Origin: an uncultured Prevotellaceae bacterium
GTDB lineage: Bacteria > Bacteroidota > Bacteroidia > Bacteroidales > Bacteroidaceae
Assembly (NCBI GenBank): GCA_900316315.1
Contig: ONCK01000002.1
Span: forward strand, 62,001-126,000
Length of the DNA: 64,000 nucleotides
Direction of reading: 5' to 3'
The position numbers were made by a program, and so were the translations under genes. Below, piece after piece: positions 8,301-17,236 of the stretch; position 1 is the stretch's first letter; each line of letters opens with the position of its first letter. The notes under the pieces are model-generated. The model worked only from the letters and a program-made list of their open reading frames with translations, was not told the DNA's origin and made no database searches.

Positions 8301-10850
8301 ATGGGAAACGAAAATACAACGTACTCTTTTGACGAAGCCTATGAGGCGTCGCTCAAGTATTTTGACGGTGACGAACTGGCTGCACGCGTATGGGTCAACA
8401 AGTACGCATTGAAGGATTCAATGGGCAATATCTATGAGAAGTCTCCCGAGATGATGCATCATCGACTTGCAAAGGAATTTGCCCGTATTGAACAGAAGTA
8501 CAAAAATCCAATCAGCGAAGAGGAAATCTTTGACCTCTTTGATCACTTCCGCTATGTAATACCTGCCGGAAGTCCAATGACGGGTATTGGAAACAATTAT
8601 CAGATAGCGTCGCTCAGTAACTGCTTCGTGATTGGCTTGCCAGGTGATGCTGACAGCTATGGCGCGATCATGCGCATTGACGAGGAACAAGTACAACTGA
8701 TGAAAAGACGCGGTGGAGTGGGGCATGATCTCTCTCAGTTGCGCCCAAAGGGTTCACCTGTCAACAATTCAGCTCTGACAAGTACGGGGATTGTTCCATT
8801 TATGGAGCGCTACAGCAACTCTACACGTGAGGTCGCTCAAGATGGAAGACGCGGTGCGCTCATGCTGACCGTCAGCATCAAGCATCCCGAAGCAGAAGAC
8901 TTCATTGATGCAAAGCTTGAGGCCGGTAAAATCACGGGTGCGAATATCTCTGTAAAAATTGATGACGAATTTATGAATGCTGCTGTCAAGGGAGCGAAGT
9001 ATGTACAGCAGTTTCCTATAGACAGTGATCATCCAAAAGTAAAAAAAGAAATTGATGCAGCAGAGTTGTGGAAGAAGATTATCCACAATGCGTGGAAGAG
9101 CGGTGAGCCGGGTGTCCTCTTTTGGGATACTATACTTCGCGAGAGTGTTCCCGACTGCTATGCAGACTTAGGCTTCCGTACTGTATCCACCAATCCGTGT
9201 GGAGAGATACCCCTATGTCCTTATGACAGTTGCCGCCTTATGGCCATCAACTTGTTCTCTTATGTGACTGATCCTTTTACTAAGGAGGCAAAATTTGATT
9301 TTGCTCTCTTCCGCAAACATGTACGCTTGGCACAGCGGTTGATGGATGACCTCATAGACCTTGAGCGAGAGAAGATACAAGCCATACTTGCCAAGATTAA
9401 AAATGACCCACAGGACGAAGAGACCAAACGTACGGAGCGCAAACTCTGGGAAAAGATTGATGTAAAATGCCGGGAAGGACGCCGTACTGGTCTGGGTATC
9501 ACAGCAGAAGGTGATATGCTCGCAGGACTTGGCCTGCGCTATGGAAATGAAGACGCTATACAATTTGCCGTTGAGGTGCAAAAGATATTGTGTCTTACTG
9601 CGTATCGTTCTTCTGTGGAAATGGCCAGAGAGAGAGGCGCTTTTGAAGTCTATGACGCTGAGAGAGAAAAGCACAATCCATTTATCTTGCGTATAAAAGA
9701 GGCTGACCATGAACTCTATGAAGAGATGGCAAAGTATGGCCGCCGTAATATTGCCTGCCTGACTATTGCTCCGACAGGTACGACAAGTCTTATGACGCAG
9801 ACGACTAGTGGCATAGAGCCTGTCTTTAAGCCTGTATATCGCCGTCGACGCAAGATTAATCCCAATGATACTGAAACTCACGTCGATTTTGTTGACGAAA
9901 ACGGAGATTCCTTTGAAGAATACATTGTCTATCATCATCAATTCCTCAAATGGATGAAGATTAATGGTTACAATACGGATAAGAAATATTCAGAAGAGGA
10001 GATTGATGACCTTATCAAGAAGTCTCCTTATTACAAGGCTGCAGCTAACGACGTTGACTGGGTCAGCAAGGTGAAGATGCAAGGTGCAATACAGAAATGG
10101 GTTGACCATAGTATCAGTGTGACGGTTAATCTTCCCAATGATGTCTCGGAGGAAATGGTCAACAAAATCTATGTAGAGGCATGGAAGAGCGGATGTAAAG
10201 GATGCACCATCTATCGTGATGGTAGTCGGGCCGGTGTGCTTGTCTCTGTCAAGAAGAAGGAAGACAAGAAACCTTCCATCTTGCCTTGCTCACCTCCTGA
10301 AATCACAGAAGTGCGTCCTCAAGCGCTCGACTGCGATGTCGTCCGCTTCCAGAATAATAAGGAGAAGTGGGTGGCTTTCGTCGGACTGCTCAACGGATAT
10401 CCCTATGAAATCTTTACCGGTCTACAAGATGACGATGAGGGAATCTTGCTCCCGAAATCAGTGACTAAAGGTAAGATCATAAAGCAAGTTAACCCTGACG
10501 GAACAAAGAGATATGACTTCCAGTTTGAAAACAAACGTGGATATAAAACGACTGTAGAGGGATTGTCTGAAAAATTCAATCCTGAGTATTGGAACTATGC
10601 CAAGCTTATCTCAAGCGTGCTCCGATACCGCATGCCGGTTGACCGCGTAATACGTCTTGTAAGCCAGCTCCAATTGGGTGATGAGAATATCAACAATTGG
10701 AAGAATGGTGTTGAAAGGGCGCTTAAGAAGTACATTAAGGATGGCACAAAGGCCACAGGGCAGCTTTGCCCCAACTGTGGGCAAGAAACGCTTGTCTATC
10801 AGGAAGGATGCCTTATCTGCACTAACTGTGGCGCATCGCGCTGTGGATAG
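8301..10850 (+). CDS. nrdJ: Adenosylcobalamin-dependent (class II) ribonucleotide reductase
   Basis: Reduces ribonucleotides to deoxyribonucleotides using adenosylcobalamin to generate the thiyl radical, so dNTP synthesis by this enzyme needs no oxygen. Visible: substrate-binding SLSNCFVIGLP near residue 110, GGVGHDLSQLRPKG, the catalytic NPCGEIPL with conserved Asn-Cys-Glu near residue 300, APTGTTSLM in the finger region, and a C-terminal cysteine-rich tail (CPNCGQETL, then CLICTNCGASRCG) that probably binds zinc or re-reduces the active-site disulfide. The 849-residue length is normal for the single-chain enzyme. It is monocistronic, with its own promoter and a strong terminator. Confidence 0.95.
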   Translation: MGNENTTYSFDEAYEASLKYFDGDELAARVWVNKYALKDSMGNIYEKSPEMMHHRLAKEFARIEQKYKNPISEEEIFDLFDHFRYVIPAGSPMTGIGNNYQIASLSNCFVIGLPGDADSYGAIMRIDEEQVQLMKRRGGVGHDLSQLRPKGSPVNNSALTSTGIVPFMERYSNSTREVAQDGRRGALMLTVSIKHPEAEDFIDAKLEAGKITGANISVKIDDEFMNAAVKGAKYVQQFPIDSDHPKVKKEIDAAELWKKIIHNAWKSGEPGVLFWDTILRESVPDCYADLGFRTVSTNPCGEIPLCPYDSCRLMAINLFSYVTDPFTKEAKFDFALFRKHVRLAQRLMDDLIDLEREKIQAILAKIKNDPQDEETKRTERKLWEKIDVKCREGRRTGLGITAEGDMLAGLGLRYGNEDAIQFAVEVQKILCLTAYRSSVEMARERGAFEVYDAEREKHNPFILRIKEADHELYEEMAKYGRRNIACLTIAPTGTTSLMTQTTSGIEPVFKPVYRRRRKINPNDTETHVDFVDENGDSFEEYIVYHHQFLKWMKINGYNTDKKYSEEEIDDLIKKSPYYKAAANDVDWVSKVKMQGAIQKWVDHSISVTVNLPNDVSEEMVNKIYVEAWKSGCKGCTIYRDGSRAGVLVSVKKKEDKKPSILPCSPPEITEVRPQALDCDVVRFQNNKEKWVAFVGLLNGYPYEIFTGLQDDDEGILLPKSVTKGKIIKQVNPDGTKRYDFQFENKRGYKTTVEGLSEKFNPEYWNYAKLISSVLRYRMPVDRVIRLVSQLQLGDENINNWKNGVERALKKYIKDGTKATGQLCPNCGQETLVYQEGCLICTNCGASRCG

Positions 10851-10876
10851 ACCAGACTAAATTGCGACTTATCAGC

Positions 10877-10918
10877 GATCCCCTGGAGAATGACTTTCTT
10901 TAGGGGATCACTTTTTTT
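10877..10918 (+). terminator. Rho-independent terminator after nrdJ
   Basis: GATCCCCT (10877-10884) pairs perfectly with AGGGGATC (10902-10909), followed by a run of seven T at 10912-10918. It lies 27 bases after the nrdJ stop. Confidence 0.85.
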
Positions 10919-11326
10919 ACCTATTTGAGTCATAAACCAGCCTTAGCTTATATTTTACTTTTCCAGTTTGCTTATTTTAATACAAATAGATAAGGAATAT
11001 CGCGCACTTTGGAAACACAAGAGATTTCTGTCGTGATTGTGTTTTTTTTGCCAGTGATATTCGTAGAGATGTAGGCAATCAGAAAGGCGCTTTAGCAATG
11101 ACAATAATATTATTTCAGTTTCATCGCGGCAGAATCCTGCTGCTTGAATATATACTTAATATAAATTATTAGTCATATTCCAAAATAAAGCACTACATTA
11201 CAACCATATAATTTCGCATATCTATTGGATATACGGGGGAATACGGCTTAGAATTACTATTTGTGTCTCGTAATGGCTGATTTTCTCAATCAAATCTTTC
11301 AATTTCTGCCCTAATAAAGTAGGGTA
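10919..11326. other. AT-rich intergenic region
   Basis: About 400 bases between the nrdJ terminator and the end of the convergent DUF4270 gene. I see no open frame of note, no RNA gene and no strong repeat. Confidence 0.5.
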
Positions 11327-12778
11327 TTAATTGAAGTGGCTATAGACTATGGTCATCGAGATGGGCTTGTTGGGCCCTCCTACGAGTTTCGTGCTAGTCA
11401 GGTCAAAATCATGATAGCACTTGGTAATGACACCCATCGTATTTGTTGACACTTTAACCGGTACAAGTACAACTTTATTCCAGTCAGGGTGAGCAGATTC
11501 CCAGGCTGCTATTTTGCCTAGGCTAAATGCATCAGTGGCACCCGTTGTGACACCTGCTCCTTGATTCCGGGTATTACGTATGACCGCAATAAGTGGAGCG
11601 ATGTTATCAAAGGTGTATGAATTGTATGCGCTACTAAACGCAGAGACGAGGGTGACTTTGCCATCAGGAACTTGGTGATTGGCAAAGAAATCGTTGAGCT
11701 TATCCTTCTGTATGATAAGTATTTGGCTGGGAGTTGAGAGACTGTATTTAGTGACAACTTCATTGTTGAGCCGGCGGAGCACGAGTTTTGCACTATTAAC
11801 GGAGTCCTGTTCGTGATGGAGGTAAATACTGTCAATCGGAAGCTCAATCTGAGTGAATATACCAGCTGGAGTTTTAAGATATGTACACTCTGTGTCATTA
11901 AGCAGGGTAGATATTCCTTTGTGTTCAATGACATTATTTTGTAACACCTCTGATGTCGCTGCTACACGTTGAACTCCTACGTAGGTAGAGTCTCCTGATT
12001 TATAGTTGAAGTAAATGTTCATCGTTGAGATGTCAACATTTACCATTGTACCATTGCCAGAGAGCACTTTGAAATAGAAGCCAGGCAAAACATTGCGAAT
12101 AAAGTAGTATGAATTTCGGAAAAATTCGGGGTGCTCATAATACTTGTTGAGAATCTTAGTACCAAAGCTGGCCGGTAATTTGATGCGTATATTTTTTGAG
12201 TAGGAGGAAGAATAGCGTAAAGAGTCACTAATGGTGAGATCAACTACGGAAAAAGAGATTTCCTTGCGCAGGGCATCGGAAGAATGATTGACGTAAATGT
12301 CGGGATTGAGATTGGTAAAATAGGACGAAGTCTCTTCCATCACGTTGGATGGGTCAAGTTCATAAACGCCAATCTTCATAGAGTTGAGTGAATCGCCATA
12401 ATATGAATTGATGTATAGGTGCAGGTCGACAGAATCGGCAATTACTTGACCGTTGACCTGATGCATACTGTCACGAGCGGGTAGGGCATAATCCTCGAGA
12501 TTGTAAAATTGGGCAAGAAAGTTGCAAGTCGTGGTTGCACCTGTCTCGGGATCAGTTACGCGGCCGAGATAGCAGTCAGACGTGTTGGCTACAAGCGAGT
12601 CAACCCGATAGGATGAGCTAGATGCATTGAAGAGCGCTTGGGAAGAGCTCGACTGTTCAGTAGAGGGCAATGCATTGGCACCTATATTGCCGGTGTTGTC
12701 ATCGCAAGACAATAGGAGGTTGAGCAAAGTTAATACGGCAACGAAGAAGATGGCTAATCTTGGTTTGGGCACAATCAT
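11327..12778 (-). CDS. DUF4270-family lipoprotein
   Basis: A 483-residue secreted lipoprotein. The N-terminus AIFFVAVLTLLNLLLSC ends in a lipobox (LLSC) followed by DDNTGNIG, the typical opening of DUF4270 proteins. The mature protein is rich in Ser, Thr, Tyr and Asn and predicted mostly beta, with a conserved segment beginning TSDCYLGRVTDPETG. It is probably an outer-membrane surface protein; its function is not established. It lies 61 bases downstream of the GT5-like gene on the same strand, an arrangement I associate with panC/panD in Bacteroidales, so the two are likely cotranscribed. Confidence 0.85.
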   Translation of the reverse strand: MIVPKPRLAIFFVAVLTLLNLLLSCDDNTGNIGANALPSTEQSSSSQALFNASSSSYRVDSLVANTSDCYLGRVTDPETGATTTCNFLAQFYNLEDYALPARDSMHQVNGQVIADSVDLHLYINSYYGDSLNSMKIGVYELDPSNVMEETSSYFTNLNPDIYVNHSSDALRKEISFSVVDLTISDSLRYSSSYSKNIRIKLPASFGTKILNKYYEHPEFFRNSYYFIRNVLPGFYFKVLSGNGTMVNVDISTMNIYFNYKSGDSTYVGVQRVAATSEVLQNNVIEHKGISTLLNDTECTYLKTPAGIFTQIELPIDSIYLHHEQDSVNSAKLVLRRLNNEVVTKYSLSTPSQILIIQKDKLNDFFANHQVPDGKVTLVSAFSSAYNSYTFDNIAPLIAVIRNTRNQGAGVTTGATDAFSLGKIAAWESAHPDWNKVVLVPVKVSTNTMGVITKCYHDFDLTSTKLVGGPNKPISMTIVYSHFN

Positions 12779-12839
12779 TAGATTTCAAATGTGGGGGATA
12801 ACAGATTAGTTAGTGTGGAAAATCTGCACGGTGTGTGAT

Positions 12840-13646
12840 TTACTCAAGGCTGTGGTAAAAGTTTGCTATTTTCTCGTCAAATGCATCTTCACAATAGTCT
12901 TGTACCGGAATGCCTTTGTCTTTAGCAAACTGTACTAGTTCAGGATTGACATGAGCATCAGCACAGACGAGGGCGTCACTGAAGCTGATACAAAACATCA
13001 TGTAGTCTTCGTATGTATTGAGCGGAAGATTGAAGGAGTCAATCTTCTTTGGTGTTATGTTGCGAAAAGCAAGCATATCCTTATAGTTGTCAGGTAGAGG
13101 CTTGTTGAGCTTCTGATCATGGAGTGTCATCACGCACTTGCTTCCGCCGAAACAAGGCTCATCAGCATAGGCATTTTTGATATAGAAGGGCGTAAGAGCT
13201 GATATCCATCCTTGGCACTGGATAATGGCTGGACTCCAGCGGAGGAGTTTAGTTGTCTCAATGACACTGCGGGCGTAAAATACAGCGCGCTCATAGTTGT
13301 CGTCATACTCATTGTCCTCTTTATCTACAGCCATCTGGCGTTTCTTAAAGAAGTCGTCGTTGTCAATAAAGTACACTTGTATATGGGAAGACTGCAGAGT
13401 CGCAACCTTGATGATGAGGGGGTGATCCGTATCATTGATGATGATATTCATGCCCGAGAGCCGGATTACTTCGTGCAACTGGTTACGTCGTTCGTTGATG
13501 ATGCCCCATTTGGGGAGAAAGGTCCTAATCTGGTAGCCATGTTCCTGTATATACTGGGGAATCGCCTTGCCGAGGTCTGACATAGGTGTTGATGGAACGT
13601 AGGGCGTAATTTCTTGTGAGACGAAAAGTACTTTCTTGTCAGCCAT
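12840..13646 (-). CDS. Glycogen/starch synthase-like protein, N-terminal GT5 domain only
   Basis: A 268-residue protein beginning MADKKVLFVSQEITPYVP, which matches the start of glycogen synthase (GT5), followed by SDLGKAIPQYIQEHGYQIR and the later SAVIQ/QGWISALTPFYIKN-like region corresponding to the glucan-synthase catalytic N-domain. The C-terminal Rossmann domain that binds ADP-glucose is absent, so glycosyltransfer as in GlgA is doubtful. The ATG at 13646 is preferred over the ATG at 13667 because the -7 box at 13665-13672 overlaps the latter. The gene is divergent from panC and upstream of the DUF4270 gene. Role unknown. Confidence 0.78.
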   Translation of the reverse strand: MADKKVLFVSQEITPYVPSTPMSDLGKAIPQYIQEHGYQIRTFLPKWGIINERRNQLHEVIRLSGMNIIINDTDHPLIIKVATLQSSHIQVYFIDNDDFFKKRQMAVDKEDNEYDDNYERAVFYARSVIETTKLLRWSPAIIQCQGWISALTPFYIKNAYADEPCFGGSKCVMTLHDQKLNKPLPDNYKDMLAFRNITPKKIDSFNLPLNTYEDYMMFCISFSDALVCADAHVNPELVQFAKDKGIPVQDYCEDAFDEKIANFYHSLE

Positions 13647-13664
13647 TATATTGATTTTGTAATG

Positions 13665-13672
13665 CAAAGATA
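13665..13672 (-). promoter_or_regulatory. -7 box (TATCTTTG) for the GT5-like gene
   Basis: On the minus strand TATCTTTG lies 18 bases before the ATG at 13646. The -33 element is imperfect (CTG at 18 bases). Confidence 0.55.
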
Positions 13673-13767
13673 CAAAATAATCGATGACTACAGCACTTTT
13701 AAGCCATTAAAAAGTTTTAGAGTCAGTTTTTGAATGGCAAAAATAAACATGGTATAAATAAATGTGG

Positions 13768-13775
13768 TATTTTTG
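13768..13775 (+). promoter_or_regulatory. -7 box (TATTTTTG) for panC
   Basis: TATTTTTG matches TAnnTTTG and lies 30 bases before the panC ATG. No TTG is at the ideal upstream distance. Confidence 0.5.
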
Positions 13776-13805
13776 CAATTCGAAAGTCAAACTTCTATTT
13801 GTAAT

Positions 13806-14654
13806 ATGGAAATTGTTAAAAGCATTGAGGTGCTTGACCAATATCTTTCTGAGGCTCGTAGTCAGGGAAAGCATATAGGTCTTGTTCCGACTATGGGGGC
13901 GCTTCATGCCGGGCATGCTTCACTTGTCAAGCGAAGTGTGTCTGAAAACGATGTCACGGTAGTAAGTGATTTCGTAAATCCCACTCAGTTTAATGATAAG
14001 AGAGACCTGCAGACCTACCCCCGCGATCTTGAAGCAGATTGCTCATTGCTTAAAAGCCTTGGAGTGGACTATGTGTTTGCTCCATCGGTAGAGGAGATGT
14101 ATCCGGAGCCGGATGACCGCCAATTCAGCTATCCTCCTGTCGACACTGTGATGGAGGGGAAGTATCGTCCCGGCCACTTCAATGGAGTGTGTCAGATAGT
14201 CAGCAAACTATTTTACATCGTCAATCCTGATCGGGCATATTTCGGGGAGAAAGATTACCAACAAATTGCAGTCATTAAGCAAATGGTCAAAGATCTCAAT
14301 CTCCCAGTAGAAATACGTCCGTGCCCCATTGTAAGAGAGGAGGACGGCCTAGCCTTGAGCAGCCGCAATGCACTGCTTACACCAGAGGAACGCAATTTGG
14401 CTGTCAATATCAGTCGTACGCTTTTCATCAGTAAGCAGTATGCTAAGAGTCACAGCCTCAAGGAGACTCATGACCTTGTCGTCAATGTTCTCAACAGCCT
14501 GGAAGGACTTGAAGTACAGTATTACGAGATTGTGGACGGTGAGACGCTGCAGCCGGTCGAGGATTGGCATGATGCTGCAAGTGTTGTCGGATGTATCACG
14601 GTGTTTTGTGGAAGCCGCCCTGTCAGACTTATCGACAATGTACATTATATCTAA
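13806..14654 (+). CDS. panC: Pantothenate synthetase
   Basis: ATP-dependent condensation of pantoate with beta-alanine to pantothenate. Motifs include [17 protein letters not shown] (the HIGH-type adenylate motif as HAGH), [35 protein letters not shown] and [14 protein letters not shown] (KMSKS-like). The ATG at 13806 gives 282 residues, the usual size; the upstream in-frame start at 13764 precedes the promoter's -7 box. panD, which makes its beta-alanine substrate, follows by 18 bases. Confidence 0.95.
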   Translation: MEIVKSIEVLDQYLSEARSQGKHIGLVPTMGALHAGHASLVKRSVSENDVTVVSDFVNPTQFNDKRDLQTYPRDLEADCSLLKSLGVDYVFAPSVEEMYPEPDDRQFSYPPVDTVMEGKYRPGHFNGVCQIVSKLFYIVNPDRAYFGEKDYQQIAVIKQMVKDLNLPVEIRPCPIVREEDGLALSSRNALLTPEERNLAVNISRTLFISKQYAKSHSLKETHDLVVNVLNSLEGLEVQYYEIVDGETLQPVEDWHDAASVVGCITVFCGSRPVRLIDNVHYI

Positions 14655-14672
14655 AATTAGGACGAGGAATAT

Positions 14673-15020
14673 ATGATGTTGGTCGAAATACTGAAATCCA
14701 AGATTCATTGCGCCACTGTTACTGAAGCTAACCTCAATTATATGGGCAGTATCACCATAGATGAGGACTTGATGGACGCATGCGGACTATTGCCCGGTGA
14801 ACACGTTTATGTGGCAGACAATAATAATGGCGAGCGCTTTGAGACATACGTTATTAGGGGTCAGCGAAGATCCGGTGTCATCTGTCTCAATGGTGCTGCT
14901 GCGCGTAAGGTACAAGTAGGTGATATTATCATTATCATGTCTTTCGCACAGATGACCCCGGAAGAGGCCAAGGCTTTCAAACCGTCTATTATATTTCCAG
15001 ATAGAAACAATCAAATCTAA
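14673..15020 (+). CDS. panD: Aspartate 1-decarboxylase proenzyme
   Basis: Pyruvoyl enzyme making beta-alanine from aspartate for pantothenate. The self-cleavage site is the Gly-Ser in NYMGSITID near residue 25, where Ser becomes the pyruvoyl group. Also visible are [18 protein letters not shown] and [17 protein letters not shown]. The 115-residue length is typical. Two adjacent ATG codons (14673, 14676) could serve as the start. It lies between panC and the glycerol-1-phosphate dehydrogenase gene with short gaps (18 and 10 bases), implying one operon. Confidence 0.95.
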   Translation: MMLVEILKSKIHCATVTEANLNYMGSITIDEDLMDACGLLPGEHVYVADNNNGERFETYVIRGQRRSGVICLNGAAARKVQVGDIIIIMSFAQMTPEEAKAFKPSIIFPDRNNQI

Positions 15021-15030
15021 AATTAAAAAT

Positions 15031-16377
15031 ATGTTAAACAACGACGAACTTATCCAGAACGGTCTTAAGATTGCCACACAGACCAAGAGCTGCATTATCG
15101 GTAGAGATGTGCTTAGTCAGGTTCCTGTAGAGTTTAAAAAATTCTTTGGAGGCAAAAAGGCCATTATCATTGCCGATGACAACACATGGCGTGCCGCAGG
15201 AAAAAAGGTGTACAACTATATGGTACAGGCTGGCATTGATACAGACAAATATCTTTTCCCCGAAAAGGAATTCCACGCTGAGTGGCAGTTCATCGAGCGT
15301 ATTGACAATTTGCTCAAGGAGTCCGGACGCATTGCTATCAGTGTAGGCTCTGGTGTAATCAATGATATTTGCAAGTTGACGGCTCATCATCAGAACGATC
15401 AGAACTATATCAGTGTTGCCACGGCAGCCTCTGTCGATGGTTATACCTCTTTTGGCGCTAGCATCACTTATCAGAATGCCAAGCAGACTTTTGAGTGCCC
15501 TGCACCTATCTGTTTGATTGCTGATACAGAAGTTTTGGCCAGCGCTCCCAAAGAGATGACTGCTGCAGGATATGCGGACCTCGCAGCCAAAGTGCCTGCC
15601 GGTGCTGAGTGGATGATTGCAGATCTCTTCCAGACAGAGCCCATTATCCCTGATGCATGGCACGTGTTGCAGGATGTGCTCGACGAGATGCTGGCTGACC
15701 CTGAGCACGTGGCATCTGGAGATCCAGATGCTGTCGGCAATTTCTTTGTCGGCCTCGTCCTGAGTGGTTTTGCTATGCAGGCAGCACACAGCAGTCGTCC
15801 TGCTTCTTGCACAGACCACCTGTACAGCCATATTATGGATATGACTCATTGGCGCTACCGTGGCAAGCTGCAGAGCCACGGTTTCCAGGTCGCTATCGGT
15901 ACGCTCACAATGTGTGCCATGTTTGACGAATTTTTCAAGATGGATCTTACTAAGCTCGATATAGACGCTTGTGTTAAGGCTTGGCCGACGCTCGAGCAGG
16001 AGCAGCAGCGCGCCATAGACCTCTTTGAGAATTTCCCTGCTCCAAAACTGGGCTATACGGAGATTACCAAGAAGTATGATGACGCAGAGACTGTACGCAA
16101 GCAGCTGACGCTTATCAAGAAAGTTTGGCCGGAATTTAAGGCTAAGTTACAGAAGCAGGTCTACACCTTTGACAAGATGCAGAAGCTTTTTGCAGCTGTG
16201 GGAGCTCCGACAGATCCTACTCAGATCGGCATCAACCGCAAGTGGCTGCTGTATCGTACAGATTTTACTCAGCTCATGCGCTATCGTTTTAATCTGCTTG
16301 ATCTGGCCAAGCGTGGTCAATTTTATGATGAATTGCTGCGCGGTGTCTTCGGTAAGGGCGGAGCTTGGCAGATTTAA
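15031..16377 (+). CDS. egsA: sn-Glycerol-1-phosphate dehydrogenase (EgsA/AraM-type)
   Basis: Predicted to reduce dihydroxyacetone phosphate to sn-glycerol-1-phosphate with NAD(P)H. The family is the one that makes the archaeal lipid backbone and, in some bacteria, unusual glycerophosphate products. In a Rossmann-type first half, VGSGVINDICKLTAHH and VATAASVDGYTSFGAS give the nucleotide and substrate sites; the metal site is in ADLAAKVPAGAEW (Asp) and SRPASCTDHLYSHIMD (His). At 448 residues it is somewhat longer than many homologues. It is third in the panC-panD operon, with no visible metabolic link. Distant iron-alcohol-dehydrogenase relatives such as glycerol dehydrogenase are possible, but the SRPAS-H-H signature favours G1P dehydrogenase. 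Confidence 0.85.
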   Translation: MLNNDELIQNGLKIATQTKSCIIGRDVLSQVPVEFKKFFGGKKAIIIADDNTWRAAGKKVYNYMVQAGIDTDKYLFPEKEFHAEWQFIERIDNLLKESGRIAISVGSGVINDICKLTAHHQNDQNYISVATAASVDGYTSFGASITYQNAKQTFECPAPICLIADTEVLASAPKEMTAAGYADLAAKVPAGAEWMIADLFQTEPIIPDAWHVLQDVLDEMLADPEHVASGDPDAVGNFFVGLVLSGFAMQAAHSSRPASCTDHLYSHIMDMTHWRYRGKLQSHGFQVAIGTLTMCAMFDEFFKMDLTKLDIDACVKAWPTLEQEQQRAIDLFENFPAPKLGYTEITKKYDDAETVRKQLTLIKKVWPEFKAKLQKQVYTFDKMQKLFAAVGAPTDPTQIGINRKWLLYRTDFTQLMRYRFNLLDLAKRGQFYDELLRGVFGKGGAWQI

Positions 16378-16395
16378 AACTGTTTTTTGAACTTA

Positions 16396-16436
16396 AAGAA
16401 AGCGTGCTGTTCATCCGGTGAACGGCACGTTTTCTT
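16396..16436 (+). terminator. Rho-independent terminator after egsA
   Basis: An 18-base stem (16396-16413 with 16419-16436, two G-U wobbles) around a 5-base loop, the distal arm including TTTTCTT. It ends the panC-panD-egsA operon and separates it from the prophage remnant. Confidence 0.85.
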
Positions 16437-16560
16437 GTATCGTGTTTCGACACCCAGTAGGTTCTTTCAGTTTCGATAACTATTGGTGTTGAGTGGAGAT
16501 TAAATGGACTTATTGTTAAGCGAGGTTGCAGAATACTATTGTCAATGAAGGGTGTGATGA

Positions 16561-16925
16561 TTGTGGAAAGGCAAGGGTGTTACCGGCCTTAGTATCTCCA
16601 TTAGTGCAGAGGGTTTGCGCTTTTATGATGAGACTGAAAACGGCTATGAGGAAATTGCGCCTAAGTGGGGCAAGGGCTCAGCTGTTGAGGTTATCTCATA
16701 CAAGCGTGGTGCAGCCGGACTGGCAGTAGGCGCGGAGGGCAAGTTCACGCCGTCAGCGGCGGACATCAATGTAAAGGGTAATTTCGTGATTGCCTCATTG
16801 GAGGAAACAAGCCCGGCGCAGGACGACTAACCTGTTCCATTAACCTGGAGAATGACGGTGAGCCGACAACGCTTGACGAGACCGCCATCACGGATAATAC
16901 CACGACTGAAATTGCAGGAAAATGA
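16561..16925 (+). pseudogene. Phage tail-tube protein remnant (5'-truncated, frameshifted)
   Basis: The open frame 16561-16830 encodes a segment beginning near GVTGLSISISAEGLRFYD and containing GNFVIASLEE. It stops after AQDD. Reading continues in another frame just before that stop as LTCSINLENDGEPTTLDE and ends in TTTEIAGK with a TGA that overlaps the next gene's ATG (ATGA at 16922). The natural protein therefore spanned this junction. No convincing start codon or upstream half is present. Composition and position before the chaperone pair suggest a major tail/tube protein; the family call is inferred. Confidence 0.6.
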
Positions 16926-17236
16926 AACGGATTGAGGTAAAGATCGACGGGAAACCGTACCCTTGCATGCCAACGATGGGCGCTGCGCTCCGTTTCCAGG
17001 AGGAGACGGGCCACGACATCACCGAGATGGATGCGAAGAGCGTTACGGATACAGTGACGTATCTGTGGTGCTGCGTGAAGGCCGGCTGCGCGCGTGAGCA
17101 CGTGGATTTTGACCTGTCGCTGATGGACTTTGCCGACAATATCGACATGGAACAGATCAAACGATGGGCTGAGGCTGCGAGTTCCGGTCAGATAGCTGAG
17201 GCGGAGGACGAAAAAAAAAGCGAGTCACCATCTTAG
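16922..17236 (+). CDS. Phage tail-assembly chaperone, upstream protein (G-like)
   Basis: A 104-residue protein starting MKRIEVKIDGKPYPCMPT with MGAALRFQEETG and an acidic C-terminus (AEAEDEKKSESPS). Its size, location before the tape-measure gene and the slippery site at its 3' end fit the shorter product of the conserved G/GT chaperone pair of long-tailed phages, which guide tail-tube and tape-measure assembly. Translation is coupled to the preceding gene through an ATGA overlap. Sequence similarity to a named family could not be tested; the call rests on architecture. Confidence 0.65.
   Translation: MKRIEVKIDGKPYPCMPTMGAALRFQEETGHDITEMDAKSVTDTVTYLWCCVKAGCAREHVDFDLSLMDFADNIDMEQIKRWAEAASSGQIAEAEDEKKSESPS
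17211..17219 (+). promoter_or_regulatory. Slippery A9 site for programmed -1 frameshifting
   Basis: Nine consecutive A. In the upstream frame the codons read GAA AAA AAA AGC, giving a classic A_AAA_AAA heptamer at 17212-17218. A -1 slip continues as AAG CGA GTC into the long downstream frame. The downstream frame has no ATG nearby. Confidence 0.7.
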
